64,000 nt of DNA from Paracoccus xiamenensis. GTDB lineage: Bacteria; Pseudomonadota; Alphaproteobacteria; Rhodobacterales; Rhodobacteraceae. The position numbers and the translations under genes were made by a program. The stretch lies in contig NZ_JAAOHY010000001.1 of the NCBI RefSeq assembly GCF_011308835.1, positions 248,001 to 312,000 of the forward strand, given 5' to 3'. Under the pieces are notes generated by a model, which was not told where the DNA came from, did no database searches, and worked only from the letters and a program-made list of their open reading frames with translations. Below, in pieces: positions 26,001 through 33,629 of this stretch (position 1 is the first letter of the stretch; each line of letters starts with the position of its first letter).

Positions 26001-26861
26001 TCAGAACCACTGGCCCGGCTCCATCAGGCCCAGATCCATCAGCTGCTGCGAGCTCCACCGAAATTCGTGCGAGTTGCGCCAGGTGAAACCGGCGATCTCG
26101 TCGCGCGAGCCGGGGTTGCGCATCAGTGCCTTGGCCACCCGGAACGAGGCGATTGCGGCGGTCAGATTGTGGTGCCAGGGGCAGGAATAAGTGTTGTATT
26201 CCTGATCGTTGAACCGGTGATCTGCCAATAGGCGCAGTCCGGGGCGGGTGCGGAACAGGGCGATGCGGTCGATGCGGCGGCGGTCCTCGGGCAGGTATTC
26301 TTCGAACCGCCAGCGCAGCCCGCCGTGAAAGTCCAGCTGCCGTTCCAGCAGGTCCCCGTTGGCATCCTTACGCCCCAATGCGTAATAACCGGTGCGGTCG
26401 AACCTGGCATGTTCAATGCTGACGGCGTCGGGGAATTGCTGCAGATCGGGTGCGTAAAGGTCGATCACATAGGTCAGCATCGAGGCCCGCCGCTCTTCGG
26501 TGTGGAAGGCCAGCATTTCGCCCACCCGCCGCTTTTCCGAGAAGGGATAGAACAGGTATTCGGCGTTATAGCCGTAATAAAGCCAGGTGCCCGGGGGCAC
26601 GGCGTCGTTGACGGCATTGACCGCGACGACATGGGCGTCGGGCCGGCGGGTGTCGAAGATCAGCGGGCGCACGCCTTCGCGCGGAATTTCCAGCGCCAGC
26701 GGCCCGGGTGACAACGCCAGCACCGTGCGAAACCCGGCGCGCAGCGCATGGTCCAAGGTCGAGGCGGTCTCGACCTCGTCCTCGAAAAGGATCACCGCAA
26801 TCGGGCCGGCGTTCAACTCGGCTGGACGAGAGGCAAGATAGCTGTGCAGGCTGTCAGTCAC
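26001..26861 (-). CDS. Conserved-looking hypothetical protein
   Basis: The 286-residue protein has no signal peptide or membrane segment. It is rich in aromatic residues and carries distinctive stretches such as [33 protein letters not shown] and [17 protein letters not shown]. The N-terminal half ([24 protein letters not shown]) resembles the start of a Rossmann or GT-A type fold, so a glycosyltransferase-like role is possible but weak. Its start overlaps the stop of the upstream membrane-anchored protein by 4 bases, so the two are coupled and probably work together. Confidence 0.65.
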   Translation of the reverse strand: MTDSLHSYLASRPAELNAGPIAVILFEDEVETASTLDHALRAGFRTVLALSPGPLALEIPREGVRPLIFDTRRPDAHVVAVNAVNDAVPPGTWLYYGYNAEYLFYPFSEKRRVGEMLAFHTEERRASMLTYVIDLYAPDLQQFPDAVSIEHARFDRTGYYALGRKDANGDLLERQLDFHGGLRWRFEEYLPEDRRRIDRIALFRTRPGLRLLADHRFNDQEYNTYSCPWHHNLTAAIASFRVAKALMRNPGSRDEIAGFTWRNSHEFRWSSQQLMDLGLMEPGQWF

Positions 26862-27556
26862 TTCAGCAGGTCCTTGATGCGGGCCGACAGTGCCGTCCCA
26901 ACGGCGGGGAGGGCGGTTGGTGTGCCGGCCGTGGTCCCGGTCGCAGTTGCTGCTTCGGTCGGCGCGGTCGCGCCGTCTGTGCCGGCAGGGTCCGGCGCGG
27001 CAGGAACTTCGGCCTCGGCAAGGGCCGAGGTGATCTCGGCCACCAGTCCGGACTGGACGCGGGCGGCAATCGGATCTGCGGGAACGGCAAGGCCCTCCAG
27101 CCGGTCGCGGAGTGCGGTGGGGTCGGCCTCGGGTTCCAGCAGCGGGCCGAGTGTCGCCAGAAGTCGCTGCTTCGCGGCTTCAAGCGCCTCTGCTTCGGCG
27201 CGTGCAAGGGCCTGGGCCTCGGCCCGCGCATCGGCTGCGGCTATGGCGGCCTCGGCCACGCGCTCGGTCTCGGCCGCCATGGCGCTGCCGGTTTCAGGCG
27301 GCAGTGGGGCGTTCTGGGGCGGAGGCGTCAGGCTGGGGCTGGCGGGCCGGGATTCGGGCAGGGGTTGAGGTGCCGGTGCCGGCTCCGGTGGGGTGGGCGC
27401 GGGACGCGGCGCCGGCCGGGTGGCGGCGACCTCTGGCGTGGTGCCGGGCAGGCGCGCGCGCAGGCTTTCGGGCAGCAGATCGGGATTCGACCAGCCCCAC
27501 CAGCCGGCACCCAGCAGGGCCAGCAATGCGACGATGACGGCAATCAGCCTTGGCAT
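26858..27556 (-). CDS. Hypothetical membrane-anchored Pro/Ala-rich protein
   Basis: The 232-residue protein has one N-terminal membrane segment (about 3-22), then a Pro-rich linker (about 45-90), then an Ala/Glu-rich stretch (about 92-135) likely to be helical or coiled-coil. It has no catalytic motif. The layout suits an inner-membrane anchor with a periplasmic spacer. It is cotranslated with the 286-residue protein downstream. Confidence 0.6.
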   Translation of the reverse strand: MPRLIAVIVALLALLGAGWWGWSNPDLLPESLRARLPGTTPEVAATRPAPRPAPTPPEPAPAPQPLPESRPASPSLTPPPQNAPLPPETGSAMAAETERVAEAAIAAADARAEAQALARAEAEALEAAKQRLLATLGPLLEPEADPTALRDRLEGLAVPADPIAARVQSGLVAEITSALAEAEVPAAPDPAGTDGATAPTEAATATGTTAGTPTALPAVGTALSARIKDLLK

Positions 27557-27698
27557 GTGTGCCCCCTGTTGACTTGCGCCCCTGTTGCCACAATGACGGC
27601 GCGGCGAAAACCCCGTGCCGTGGAACGAAATGCTGGGGAATCCGGTTGTATCATGGCACGCAACACCTTATTTTGCGTCGCATTCAACCGAGTCTATC

Positions 27699-27715
27699 AA
27701 AGGAATTCGACCATA
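27699..27715 (+). promoter_or_regulatory. infC: Ribosome site and AUA start codon of infC
   Basis: AAAGGA (27699-27704) lies 8 bases before ATA (27713-27715). No ATG, GTG or TTG in this frame gives the conserved IF3 N terminus [11 protein letters not shown]. infC genes are known to begin with rare AUU, AUC or AUA codons, which lets IF3 limit its own translation. Confidence 0.75.
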
Positions 27716-28255
27716 GCTCGTCGTCCGCATAACGCGCCGCCCCCCAACCGTGACGCCGGTCCCCGCGTCAATGAACGTATTCGTGTCGCCGAAATTCGCC
27801 TGATCGGGGCGGATGGTGAAAACATCGGCGTCGTCTCGCCCGCCCGTGGGCTGGAGATGGCGCAAGAGGCTGGTCTCGATCTGGTCGAGATTTCCCCCAA
27901 CGCGACCCCGCCCGTCTGCAAGATCATGGATCTTGGCAAGTTCAAATACGAACAGCAGAAGCGTGAGGCCGAGGCCCGCAAGAAGCAGAAGATCATCGAC
28001 ATCAAGGAAGTGAAGTTCCGTCCCGGTACGGATACCCACGACTATGACGTGAAGATGCGCAACGTGCTGAAATTTCTGGAAGGCGGCGACAAGGTCAAGG
28101 TGACCCTGCGCTTCCGTGGCCGCGAGATGGCCCACCAGGACCTTGGTCTGGACCTGCTGAACCGCGTCCGTGACGATGTCGGCGAGACCGGCAAGGTCGA
28201 AAGCATGCCCAAGCTGGAAGGCCGGCAGATGGTCATGATGATCGCGCCCAGGTAA
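27713..28255 (+). CDS. infC: Translation initiation factor IF-3
   Basis: Reading from ATA at 27713 gives 180 residues, the same length as E. coli IF3. The N domain has [25 protein letters not shown], followed by the linker helix ([16 protein letters not shown]) and the C domain with [20 protein letters not shown]. Family knowledge: IF3 binds the 30S subunit, checks the initiator codon and keeps subunits apart. The frame is open far upstream, but that stretch is antisense to a minus-strand gene and shows no IF3 sequence. A good terminator follows. Confidence 0.93.
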   Translation: MARRPHNAPPPNRDAGPRVNERIRVAEIRLIGADGENIGVVSPARGLEMAQEAGLDLVEISPNATPPVCKIMDLGKFKYEQQKREAEARKKQKIIDIKEVKFRPGTDTHDYDVKMRNVLKFLEGGDKVKVTLRFRGREMAHQDLGLDLLNRVRDDVGETGKVESMPKLEGRQMVMMIAPR

Positions 28256-28275
28256 GCTGCGCCACCGCCAATCGG

Positions 28276-28297
28276 GGCCGCCTTCGGGCGGCCTTTT
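28276..28297 (+). terminator. Terminator after infC
   Basis: GGCCGCC-TTCG-GGCGGCC (28276-28293) followed by TTTT. It is a stable UUCG-capped stem 20 bases after the infC stop and just ahead of dut. Confidence 0.9.
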
Positions 28298-28316
28298 CAT
28301 TCATGGACCGAATATC

Positions 28317-28775
28317 ATGCAACCTGACATCATGATCCTGAAAGACGCCGGCGCCGACCCGGATCTGCCGCTTCCCGCATATGAGACTGCTGGCGCCGCC
28401 GGTGCCGACCTGCGCGCGGATCTGGGCCGCGGAGCCGAGATGACGCTGGCGCCATTGGAACGCAAGCTGATCCCCACCGGGCTGCGCATGCAGATCCCGG
28501 CGGGATTCGAGGTGCAGGTCCGCGCCCGCTCGGGTGCCGCGCTGCGTGACGGGCTGTCGCTGGTCAATGGCGTCGGCACCATCGACGCCGATTATCGCGG
28601 CCCGGTGGGTGTGATCGCGATCAACCTGTCGGAAAAGTCGCTGGTGATCCGCCATGGCGACCGTATCGCCCAGATCGTCGTGGCCCCGGTCGTGCAGGCC
28701 CGCTTTGTCGCGGCAGAGGCGCTTGACGACACCGCGCGTGGGGCAGGCGGCTTCGGTTCGACCGGGCGGGGCTGA
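28317..28775 (+). CDS. dut: dUTP diphosphatase
   Basis: The 152-residue protein has the five dUTPase motifs: AGAAGADLRA (26-35), RSG (71-73), GTIDADYRG (87-95), GDRIAQ (114-119) and the C-terminal GGFGSTGRG (144-152). Family knowledge: the trimeric enzyme hydrolyses dUTP to dUMP, keeping uracil out of DNA and feeding dTMP synthesis. The ThiF-like gene begins 2 bases after its stop. Confidence 0.95.
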   Translation: MQPDIMILKDAGADPDLPLPAYETAGAAGADLRADLGRGAEMTLAPLERKLIPTGLRMQIPAGFEVQVRARSGAALRDGLSLVNGVGTIDADYRGPVGVIAINLSEKSLVIRHGDRIAQIVVAPVVQARFVAAEALDDTARGAGGFGSTGRG

Positions 28776-28777
28776 CA

Positions 28778-29902
28778 ATGGCACTGCTGCCCATCGCCAT
28801 TCTCAGCATTCTTGGCTTGGCGTGGTGGATGGGCTGGGGCGTGCTGCGCGTTCTGGTCGTGATCTTTATCGTCTGGATCGTGGTGCTGGTACTGATGCTG
28901 GCCGCCCCGGCAGCCGAGATCCGCGCCACGACTGGCTTTGATGCCCGGGTTTGGGTGATCGGCGGGCTGGTGCTTGGGGTCACGCTGGCTTACGGCGCAT
29001 TGGTCGAGCGTGCCCGCGCCGCCGTCAAGCGTCGCTGGGGGATCGAGGATGCGCCGGGCCTTGCGCCTGCGGGACGAGGGGCGGCCGGGCTGGCAGCGGG
29101 GCAGGGGCAGGGGCTGGCAGCTGGGCAGGGGCTGGGCGGCGACGATGCGCTTGATCGCTATGCCCGCCATATCGTTCTGCGCGAAATCGGCGGGCCGGGA
29201 CAGGCAAAGCTGCGCGATGCCCGTGTGCTGCTGATTGGCGCAGGCGGTCTGGGCGCGCCTGCCGCGCTGTATCTGGCAGGTGCGGGCGTGGGCCGGATCA
29301 CGCTGGCCGATCCCGATACGGTCAGCATCTCGAACCTGCAACGCCAGATCATCTATCGCACCGGTGATGCCGGCCGTCCCAAGGGGCTCGCCGCCGCCGA
29401 GGCACTGCGGGCGCTGAACCCGCTGATCGAGGTGCACGCCCTGCGTAGGCGCGTGAACGCCGCCGATACCGCGTTGATCGCCGAACATGACCTGGTCCTG
29501 GACGGCAGCGACCAGTTCGCCGACCGCGCGGCCATCAATGCCGCCTGTGTGGCGGCGGGGGTGCCGCTGATCGCCGGATCCATCGCGCAATGGGAAGGTC
29601 AGTTGACCACCTATGACCCGGCCCATGGTGCGCCCTGCATGGCCTGCATCTTCCCGAAAGCACCGGCGGCGGGCCTCGCCCCCGCTTGCGCCGAGGCGGG
29701 CGTCGCCGGGCCACTGCCTGGCATCATCGGGTCAATGATGGCGCTGGAGGCGGTGAAGCGCATTGCCGGTGCGGGCAAGGGGCTGGCCGGGCAAATGCTG
29801 ATCTTTGACGGGCTTTATGGCGAGACCCGGCGTATCGCCATTCACCGCAACCCCGACTGCCCGGTCTGTTCAGGGCTGGAACAGCGCGCCCCGGAGGCCT
29901 AG
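28778..29902 (+). CDS. ThiF/MoeB/HesA-family adenylyltransferase with N-terminal membrane region
   Basis: The 374-residue protein joins two parts. Residues 1-80 hold about three hydrophobic segments (4-24, 25-43, 59-76). After a Gly/Gln-rich linker (100-121) comes an E1-like domain with GAGGLG (154-159), an ADPDTVSISNLQRQIIY segment and two zinc-type CxxC pairs (CMAC, CPVC). Family knowledge: ThiF/MoeB enzymes adenylate the C-terminal GlyGly of a small sulfur carrier for thiamine or molybdopterin. A membrane-anchored form is less usual. The carrier partner is not in the window. It lies 2 bases after dut and 22 before the peptidase gene. Confidence 0.87.
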   Translation: MALLPIAILSILGLAWWMGWGVLRVLVVIFIVWIVVLVLMLAAPAAEIRATTGFDARVWVIGGLVLGVTLAYGALVERARAAVKRRWGIEDAPGLAPAGRGAAGLAAGQGQGLAAGQGLGGDDALDRYARHIVLREIGGPGQAKLRDARVLLIGAGGLGAPAALYLAGAGVGRITLADPDTVSISNLQRQIIYRTGDAGRPKGLAAAEALRALNPLIEVHALRRRVNAADTALIAEHDLVLDGSDQFADRAAINAACVAAGVPLIAGSIAQWEGQLTTYDPAHGAPCMACIFPKAPAAGLAPACAEAGVAGPLPGIIGSMMALEAVKRIAGAGKGLAGQMLIFDGLYGETRRIAIHRNPDCPVCSGLEQRAPEA

Positions 29903-29924
29903 GTTTCCCGCAAAGGAGACCGCC

Positions 29925-31949
29925 ATGAACCGCGAACTGACCGACTGGACCGGCCCCTACGGGCTGCCGCGCTTTGACCTCATCTCGGACGAGGATTTCG
30001 CCCCGGCGATGCAGCAGGCCCTTGCCGATGCCAATGCGGCCATTGAGGCGATCGCCGCCAATCCCGCGCCGGCCAGCTTTGACAACACCCTTGCCGCGCT
30101 GGAAGTGGCCGAGGAGACGCTGAACAATGTCTGCGCGGTTTTCTATACGCTGACCGGCGTCGATTCCAACGATAAGCGCGAGGCGCTGAGCCGCGAATTC
30201 GCGCCCCTTCTGGCCGCGCATGGCAGCAAGGTCGGGATGGACAAGCGGCTTTTTGACCGGGTCGCCGCCGTATGGGAAGGCGCCGATGCGCTGCCGCCCG
30301 AGGATCGGCGCATCACCGAACTGGCGCTGCGCGATTTCCGCCGCGCCGGTGCCGGGCTGAAAGGCGTGGACCGCGACCGCATGGCCGCGATCCGGCAGCG
30401 GCTGGCGGTGCTGTCGAACCAGTTTGGCCAGAATGTGCTGGCCGATGAACGCGATTTCGTCATGCCCATCCCCGACGACCGGCTGGCGGGCCTGCCCGAT
30501 TGGCTGCTGGCGGCGATGCGGGCGGCGGCGAGCGAACGCGGGCTGACGGGGCAGGTGGTGACGCTGAACCGCTCTCTGATCGTGCCATTCCTGCAATATT
30601 CCGACGATCGCGAGTTGCGCGAGGCGGCGTGGCGGGCCTGGTCGCTGCGCGGCTCGGGTCAGGGCGCGGGCGGTGCCAAGACCGACAACCTGCCGCTGAT
30701 CGCCGAAATTCTGGCCCTGCGGCACGAGCGCGCGCAACTGCTGGGCTATGCCGATTTCGCCGCCTTCAAGCTGGAACCGGAAATGGCCGGAACCGCCGAG
30801 CGGGTCGAGGAACTGCTGACAGAGGTCTGGAATGCCGCGAAAAAACGCGCTGATGCCGATGGCGCGCAGCTGTCGATGATGATGCAGGATGACGGCATCA
30901 ATGCAGACCTCGCGCCGTGGGACTGGCGCTATTACGCGGAACGCAAGCGCCGTGCCGAACATGATCTGGATGAGGCCGAGGTGAAGCCTTACCTGACGCT
31001 CGACGCCATGCTGGGGGCGGTGTTCGACGTGGCCAACCGCCTGTTCGGGCTGGAGTTCGAGGCCTTCGATGCGCCCTTGTGGTCGCCCGATGTCCGCGCC
31101 TGGCGGATCACCCGCGACGGGCAGGAAATGGCGATATTCCTAGGCGATTTCTTCGCTCGGCCCTCAAAGCGGTCGGGCGCGTGGTGCGGGGCTCTGCGCT
31201 ATCAGCACAAGATCGGGGCGGGCCAGCGGGCCATCGTCACCAATGTCTGCAACTTCACCCCGCCGGCCGAAACCGGTGCGCCGGCCTTCCTGTCCTGGGA
31301 TGACGCGCACACCTTGTTCCATGAATTCGGCCATGCGCTCCATCATATCCTGTCCGATGTGGCGTGGCCGTCGATCTCTGGGACCTCGGTTGCGCGGGAC
31401 TTCGTCGAGCTGCCCAGCCAGCTTTACGAACATTGGCTGGAACAGCCAGAGGTGCTGGACCGCCATGCGCGCCATGCCGAAACCGGCGCGGCGCTGCCCG
31501 CCGATCTGCGCGACCGCATCATTGCGGCGGGCAATGCCGATCAGGGTTTTGCGACGCTGGAATATCTGCAAAGCGCGCTTGTCGATCTGGCCTTTCACCG
31601 CGGCGCACCCCCCGCCGATCCAATGGCGCGGCAGGCAGAAGTTCTGGCCGCTCTGGATGCGCCTGTGGCCATTCCGATGCGTCACGCAACCCCGCATTTC
31701 GCGCATGTCTTCACCGGCGACGGCTATTCCTCGGGCTATTATTCCTATCTCTGGTCCGAGGTCATGGATGCCGACGCCTTCGAGGCTTTTCGCGAGGCTG
31801 GCGATGTTTTTGACCCGGAAACGGCGCGGAGACTGGAAAAATCCATCCTTTCGCGTGGCGGATCGGCACCAGCGGATCAACTTTGGATCGAATTTAGGGA
31901 ACGAATGCCGGGGGTTGCGCCTTTGTTAACAGGCCGCGGGTTGATTTGA
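29925..31949 (+). CDS. M3-family zinc metallopeptidase (oligopeptidase A / dipeptidyl carboxypeptidase type)
   Basis: The 674-residue protein has the HExxH zinc motif at His466-Glu467-Phe-Gly-His470, with the third ligand Glu495 in DFVELPSQLYEHWL, and a late HVFTGDGYSSGYYSYLWSE segment that shapes the M3 substrate channel. ATG 29925 follows AAAGGAG. Family knowledge: M3 peptidases degrade short peptides in the cytosol. It lacks a signal peptide. Dcp and OpdA cannot be told apart with certainty from this reading. Confidence 0.92.
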   Translation: MNRELTDWTGPYGLPRFDLISDEDFAPAMQQALADANAAIEAIAANPAPASFDNTLAALEVAEETLNNVCAVFYTLTGVDSNDKREALSREFAPLLAAHGSKVGMDKRLFDRVAAVWEGADALPPEDRRITELALRDFRRAGAGLKGVDRDRMAAIRQRLAVLSNQFGQNVLADERDFVMPIPDDRLAGLPDWLLAAMRAAASERGLTGQVVTLNRSLIVPFLQYSDDRELREAAWRAWSLRGSGQGAGGAKTDNLPLIAEILALRHERAQLLGYADFAAFKLEPEMAGTAERVEELLTEVWNAAKKRADADGAQLSMMMQDDGINADLAPWDWRYYAERKRRAEHDLDEAEVKPYLTLDAMLGAVFDVANRLFGLEFEAFDAPLWSPDVRAWRITRDGQEMAIFLGDFFARPSKRSGAWCGALRYQHKIGAGQRAIVTNVCNFTPPAETGAPAFLSWDDAHTLFHEFGHALHHILSDVAWPSISGTSVARDFVELPSQLYEHWLEQPEVLDRHARHAETGAALPADLRDRIIAAGNADQGFATLEYLQSALVDLAFHRGAPPADPMARQAEVLAALDAPVAIPMRHATPHFAHVFTGDGYSSGYYSYLWSEVMDADAFEAFREAGDVFDPETARRLEKSILSRGGSAPADQLWIEFRERMPGVAPLLTGRGLI

Positions 31950-31980
31950 CCGCCGCGGATCCCATAGCAGGAGGAGCAAC

Positions 31981-32430
31981 ATGAACCGTTTCGCGATTTT
32001 TGGTGCCGTAGGCGCCACCCTTATTACCCTTGCCGGCTGCACCCCCGAAGAGGAAGTCATTACCAAGACCGAGGCCGAGGTTCAGCTGGACGAGACCGTC
32101 GCGCCGCCGGCACCTGAAGCGGCGTCGGGGCCGGTCGAGCCTTCGAACAGCCTTAATGGCGTCTATAACCTGCGCACGACCGAATGCGGACAGGCCGCCA
32201 GCGAAGGTGCGCTGACCATTCAGGGCAACCAGTTCCAGTTCTATGAAAGCCAGTGCACGGCCGTGAGAAGCACGGTCGGCGCCGATTCGACCGAAACCGA
32301 GCTGTCGTGCAACGGCGAAGGCGGTCAGGGCTTCAACCGCCTGGTCAATCTGCGCCTGTCGCCCGGCGTTATGCAGCTGGAAGAAAAAGGCATCAACCTG
32401 CGCTATTTCCGCTGCGCCGCCCCGGCCTGA
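31981..32430 (+). CDS. Small hypothetical lipoprotein
   Basis: The 149-residue protein has a lipoprotein signal with the lipobox LAGC and Cys20. An acidic, Pro/Ala-rich linker follows to about residue 55, then a compact domain with four Cys (in TTECGQ, ESQCTA, LSCNGE and YFRCAA) that could form two disulfides in the periplasm. The start follows AGGAGG. No function can be named. Confidence 0.75.
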   Translation: MNRFAIFGAVGATLITLAGCTPEEEVITKTEAEVQLDETVAPPAPEAASGPVEPSNSLNGVYNLRTTECGQAASEGALTIQGNQFQFYESQCTAVRSTVGADSTETELSCNGEGGQGFNRLVNLRLSPGVMQLEEKGINLRYFRCAAPA

Positions 32431-32458
32431 GCCGCGATGTTACTTGGTCACGAAAAGG

Positions 32459-32485
32459 AAAGGCGGCGCATCTGCGCCGCCTTTT
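32459..32485 (+). terminator. Terminator after the lipoprotein gene (also faces selD)
   Basis: AAAGGCGGCGC (32459-32469) and GCGCCGCCTTT (32474-32484) form an 11-pair stem with a 4-base loop and end in a T-run. The A-run on the 5' side means the same hairpin could terminate the convergent selD transcript. Confidence 0.9.
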
Positions 32486-32497
32486 GCCAATCGGGTG

Positions 32498-33523
32498 TCA
32501 GATGACCTCGATCCCCGCCCCGTCAACGGCGCGGCCGATGATGGCCGCCTTGGGATGGCGTTCGCGGATCTGCGTCAGAACGCGGTCGGCGGCCTCGGGT
32601 GCGACCGCCACCAGCAGCCCGCCCGAGGTCTGCGGATCGGTCAGGATCATCCGTTCCTGATCGGTGATGTCGGCGGGCAGCGTCACCTCTGTGCCCACGG
32701 CATCCCAGTTGCGGCTGCTGGCCCCGGTCCCGTGGCCTGAGGCTGCAAGTTCCGCCGCGCGATCCAGCAGCGGCAGCGCCGCGCGGTCGATCTGCAAGCC
32801 GCAGCCGGCGCTGCGTGCCATTTCCATTCCGTGCCCCAGCACGCCGAAACCGGTCACGTCGGTCAGCGCGTGGACCTCGGGCAGGGCGGCGAGATCCTGG
32901 CCGATTCGGTTCAGTGTCGTGCAAGAGGCGATCATCTCGGCGATGTCGGCATCCGTCGCGCTGCCCTTCTTGATGGCATTTGAATAGATGCCGACGCCGA
33001 GAGGCTTGGTCAGGATCAATGCGTCGCCCGGCAGTGCGCCACCATTACGGCGCACGTTTTCCGGCGCGCAAAGGCCGATCACGGCAAGGCCATAGATCGG
33101 TTCGGGCGAATCGATGGAATGGCCGCCGGCGATGGGGATGCCGGCCTCGGCACAGATATCGGCACCGCCGCTCAGGATCTCGCGGATGGTCGCGGGGTCC
33201 ATGCTGTTGATCGGCATGCCCAGGATCGCCAGCGCCATGATCGGCCGGCCGCCCATGGCGTAAATGTCGGAAATCGCATTGGTGGCGGCGATGCGGCCGA
33301 AATCGCGCGCATCGTCGACCATCGGCATGAAGAAGTCGGTGGTGGCGATCAGGCAGGTGGCATCGTCGATCTGCCAGACAGCCGCATCGTCGGATTCGGC
33401 ATTGCCAACCAGCAATTGCGGAAAGACCTGTCCGATCGGCTGATCCCGCAGGATGTCGCGCAGGACCGCCGGGCCCAGCTTGCACCCGCAGCCGCCACCA
33501 TGCGCCAGTTCGGTCAGTCTCAT
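32498..33523 (-). CDS. selD: Selenide, water dikinase
   Basis: The 341-residue protein aligns along its whole length with SelD. The N terminus [14 protein letters not shown] matches the E. coli active site, with Cys12 and Lys15 standing for its Cys17 and Lys20. STTDFF-type, [11 protein letters not shown] and DPQTSGGLL motifs follow. Family knowledge: it makes selenophosphate from selenide and ATP. The chosen ATG has GGAGG five bases ahead; an ATG at 33538 (MTEAAM) aligns equally well but has a poor ribosome site. The key residue is Cys, not selenocysteine. No selA, selB or selenouridine synthase gene is in the window. Confidence 0.95.
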   Translation of the reverse strand: MRLTELAHGGGCGCKLGPAVLRDILRDQPIGQVFPQLLVGNAESDDAAVWQIDDATCLIATTDFFMPMVDDARDFGRIAATNAISDIYAMGGRPIMALAILGMPINSMDPATIREILSGGADICAEAGIPIAGGHSIDSPEPIYGLAVIGLCAPENVRRNGGALPGDALILTKPLGVGIYSNAIKKGSATDADIAEMIASCTTLNRIGQDLAALPEVHALTDVTGFGVLGHGMEMARSAGCGLQIDRAALPLLDRAAELAASGHGTGASSRNWDAVGTEVTLPADITDQERMILTDPQTSGGLLVAVAPEAADRVLTQIRERHPKAAIIGRAVDGAGIEVI

Positions 33524-33629
33524 TGCCGCCTCCGTCATGTTTCGCGGCATCATATCTGCGCCGAAATGCGTATAACAACCGTTATCTCGCACTTGCAGCA
33601 AATGCGGACCCGTGCATGATGTGCGGATT

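Noticed and set aside
26708-27712. Upstream extension of the infC frame to a 515-residue protein
   Set aside because: The added part is antisense to two minus-strand genes and does not match IF3; the ATA start explains the missing ATG.
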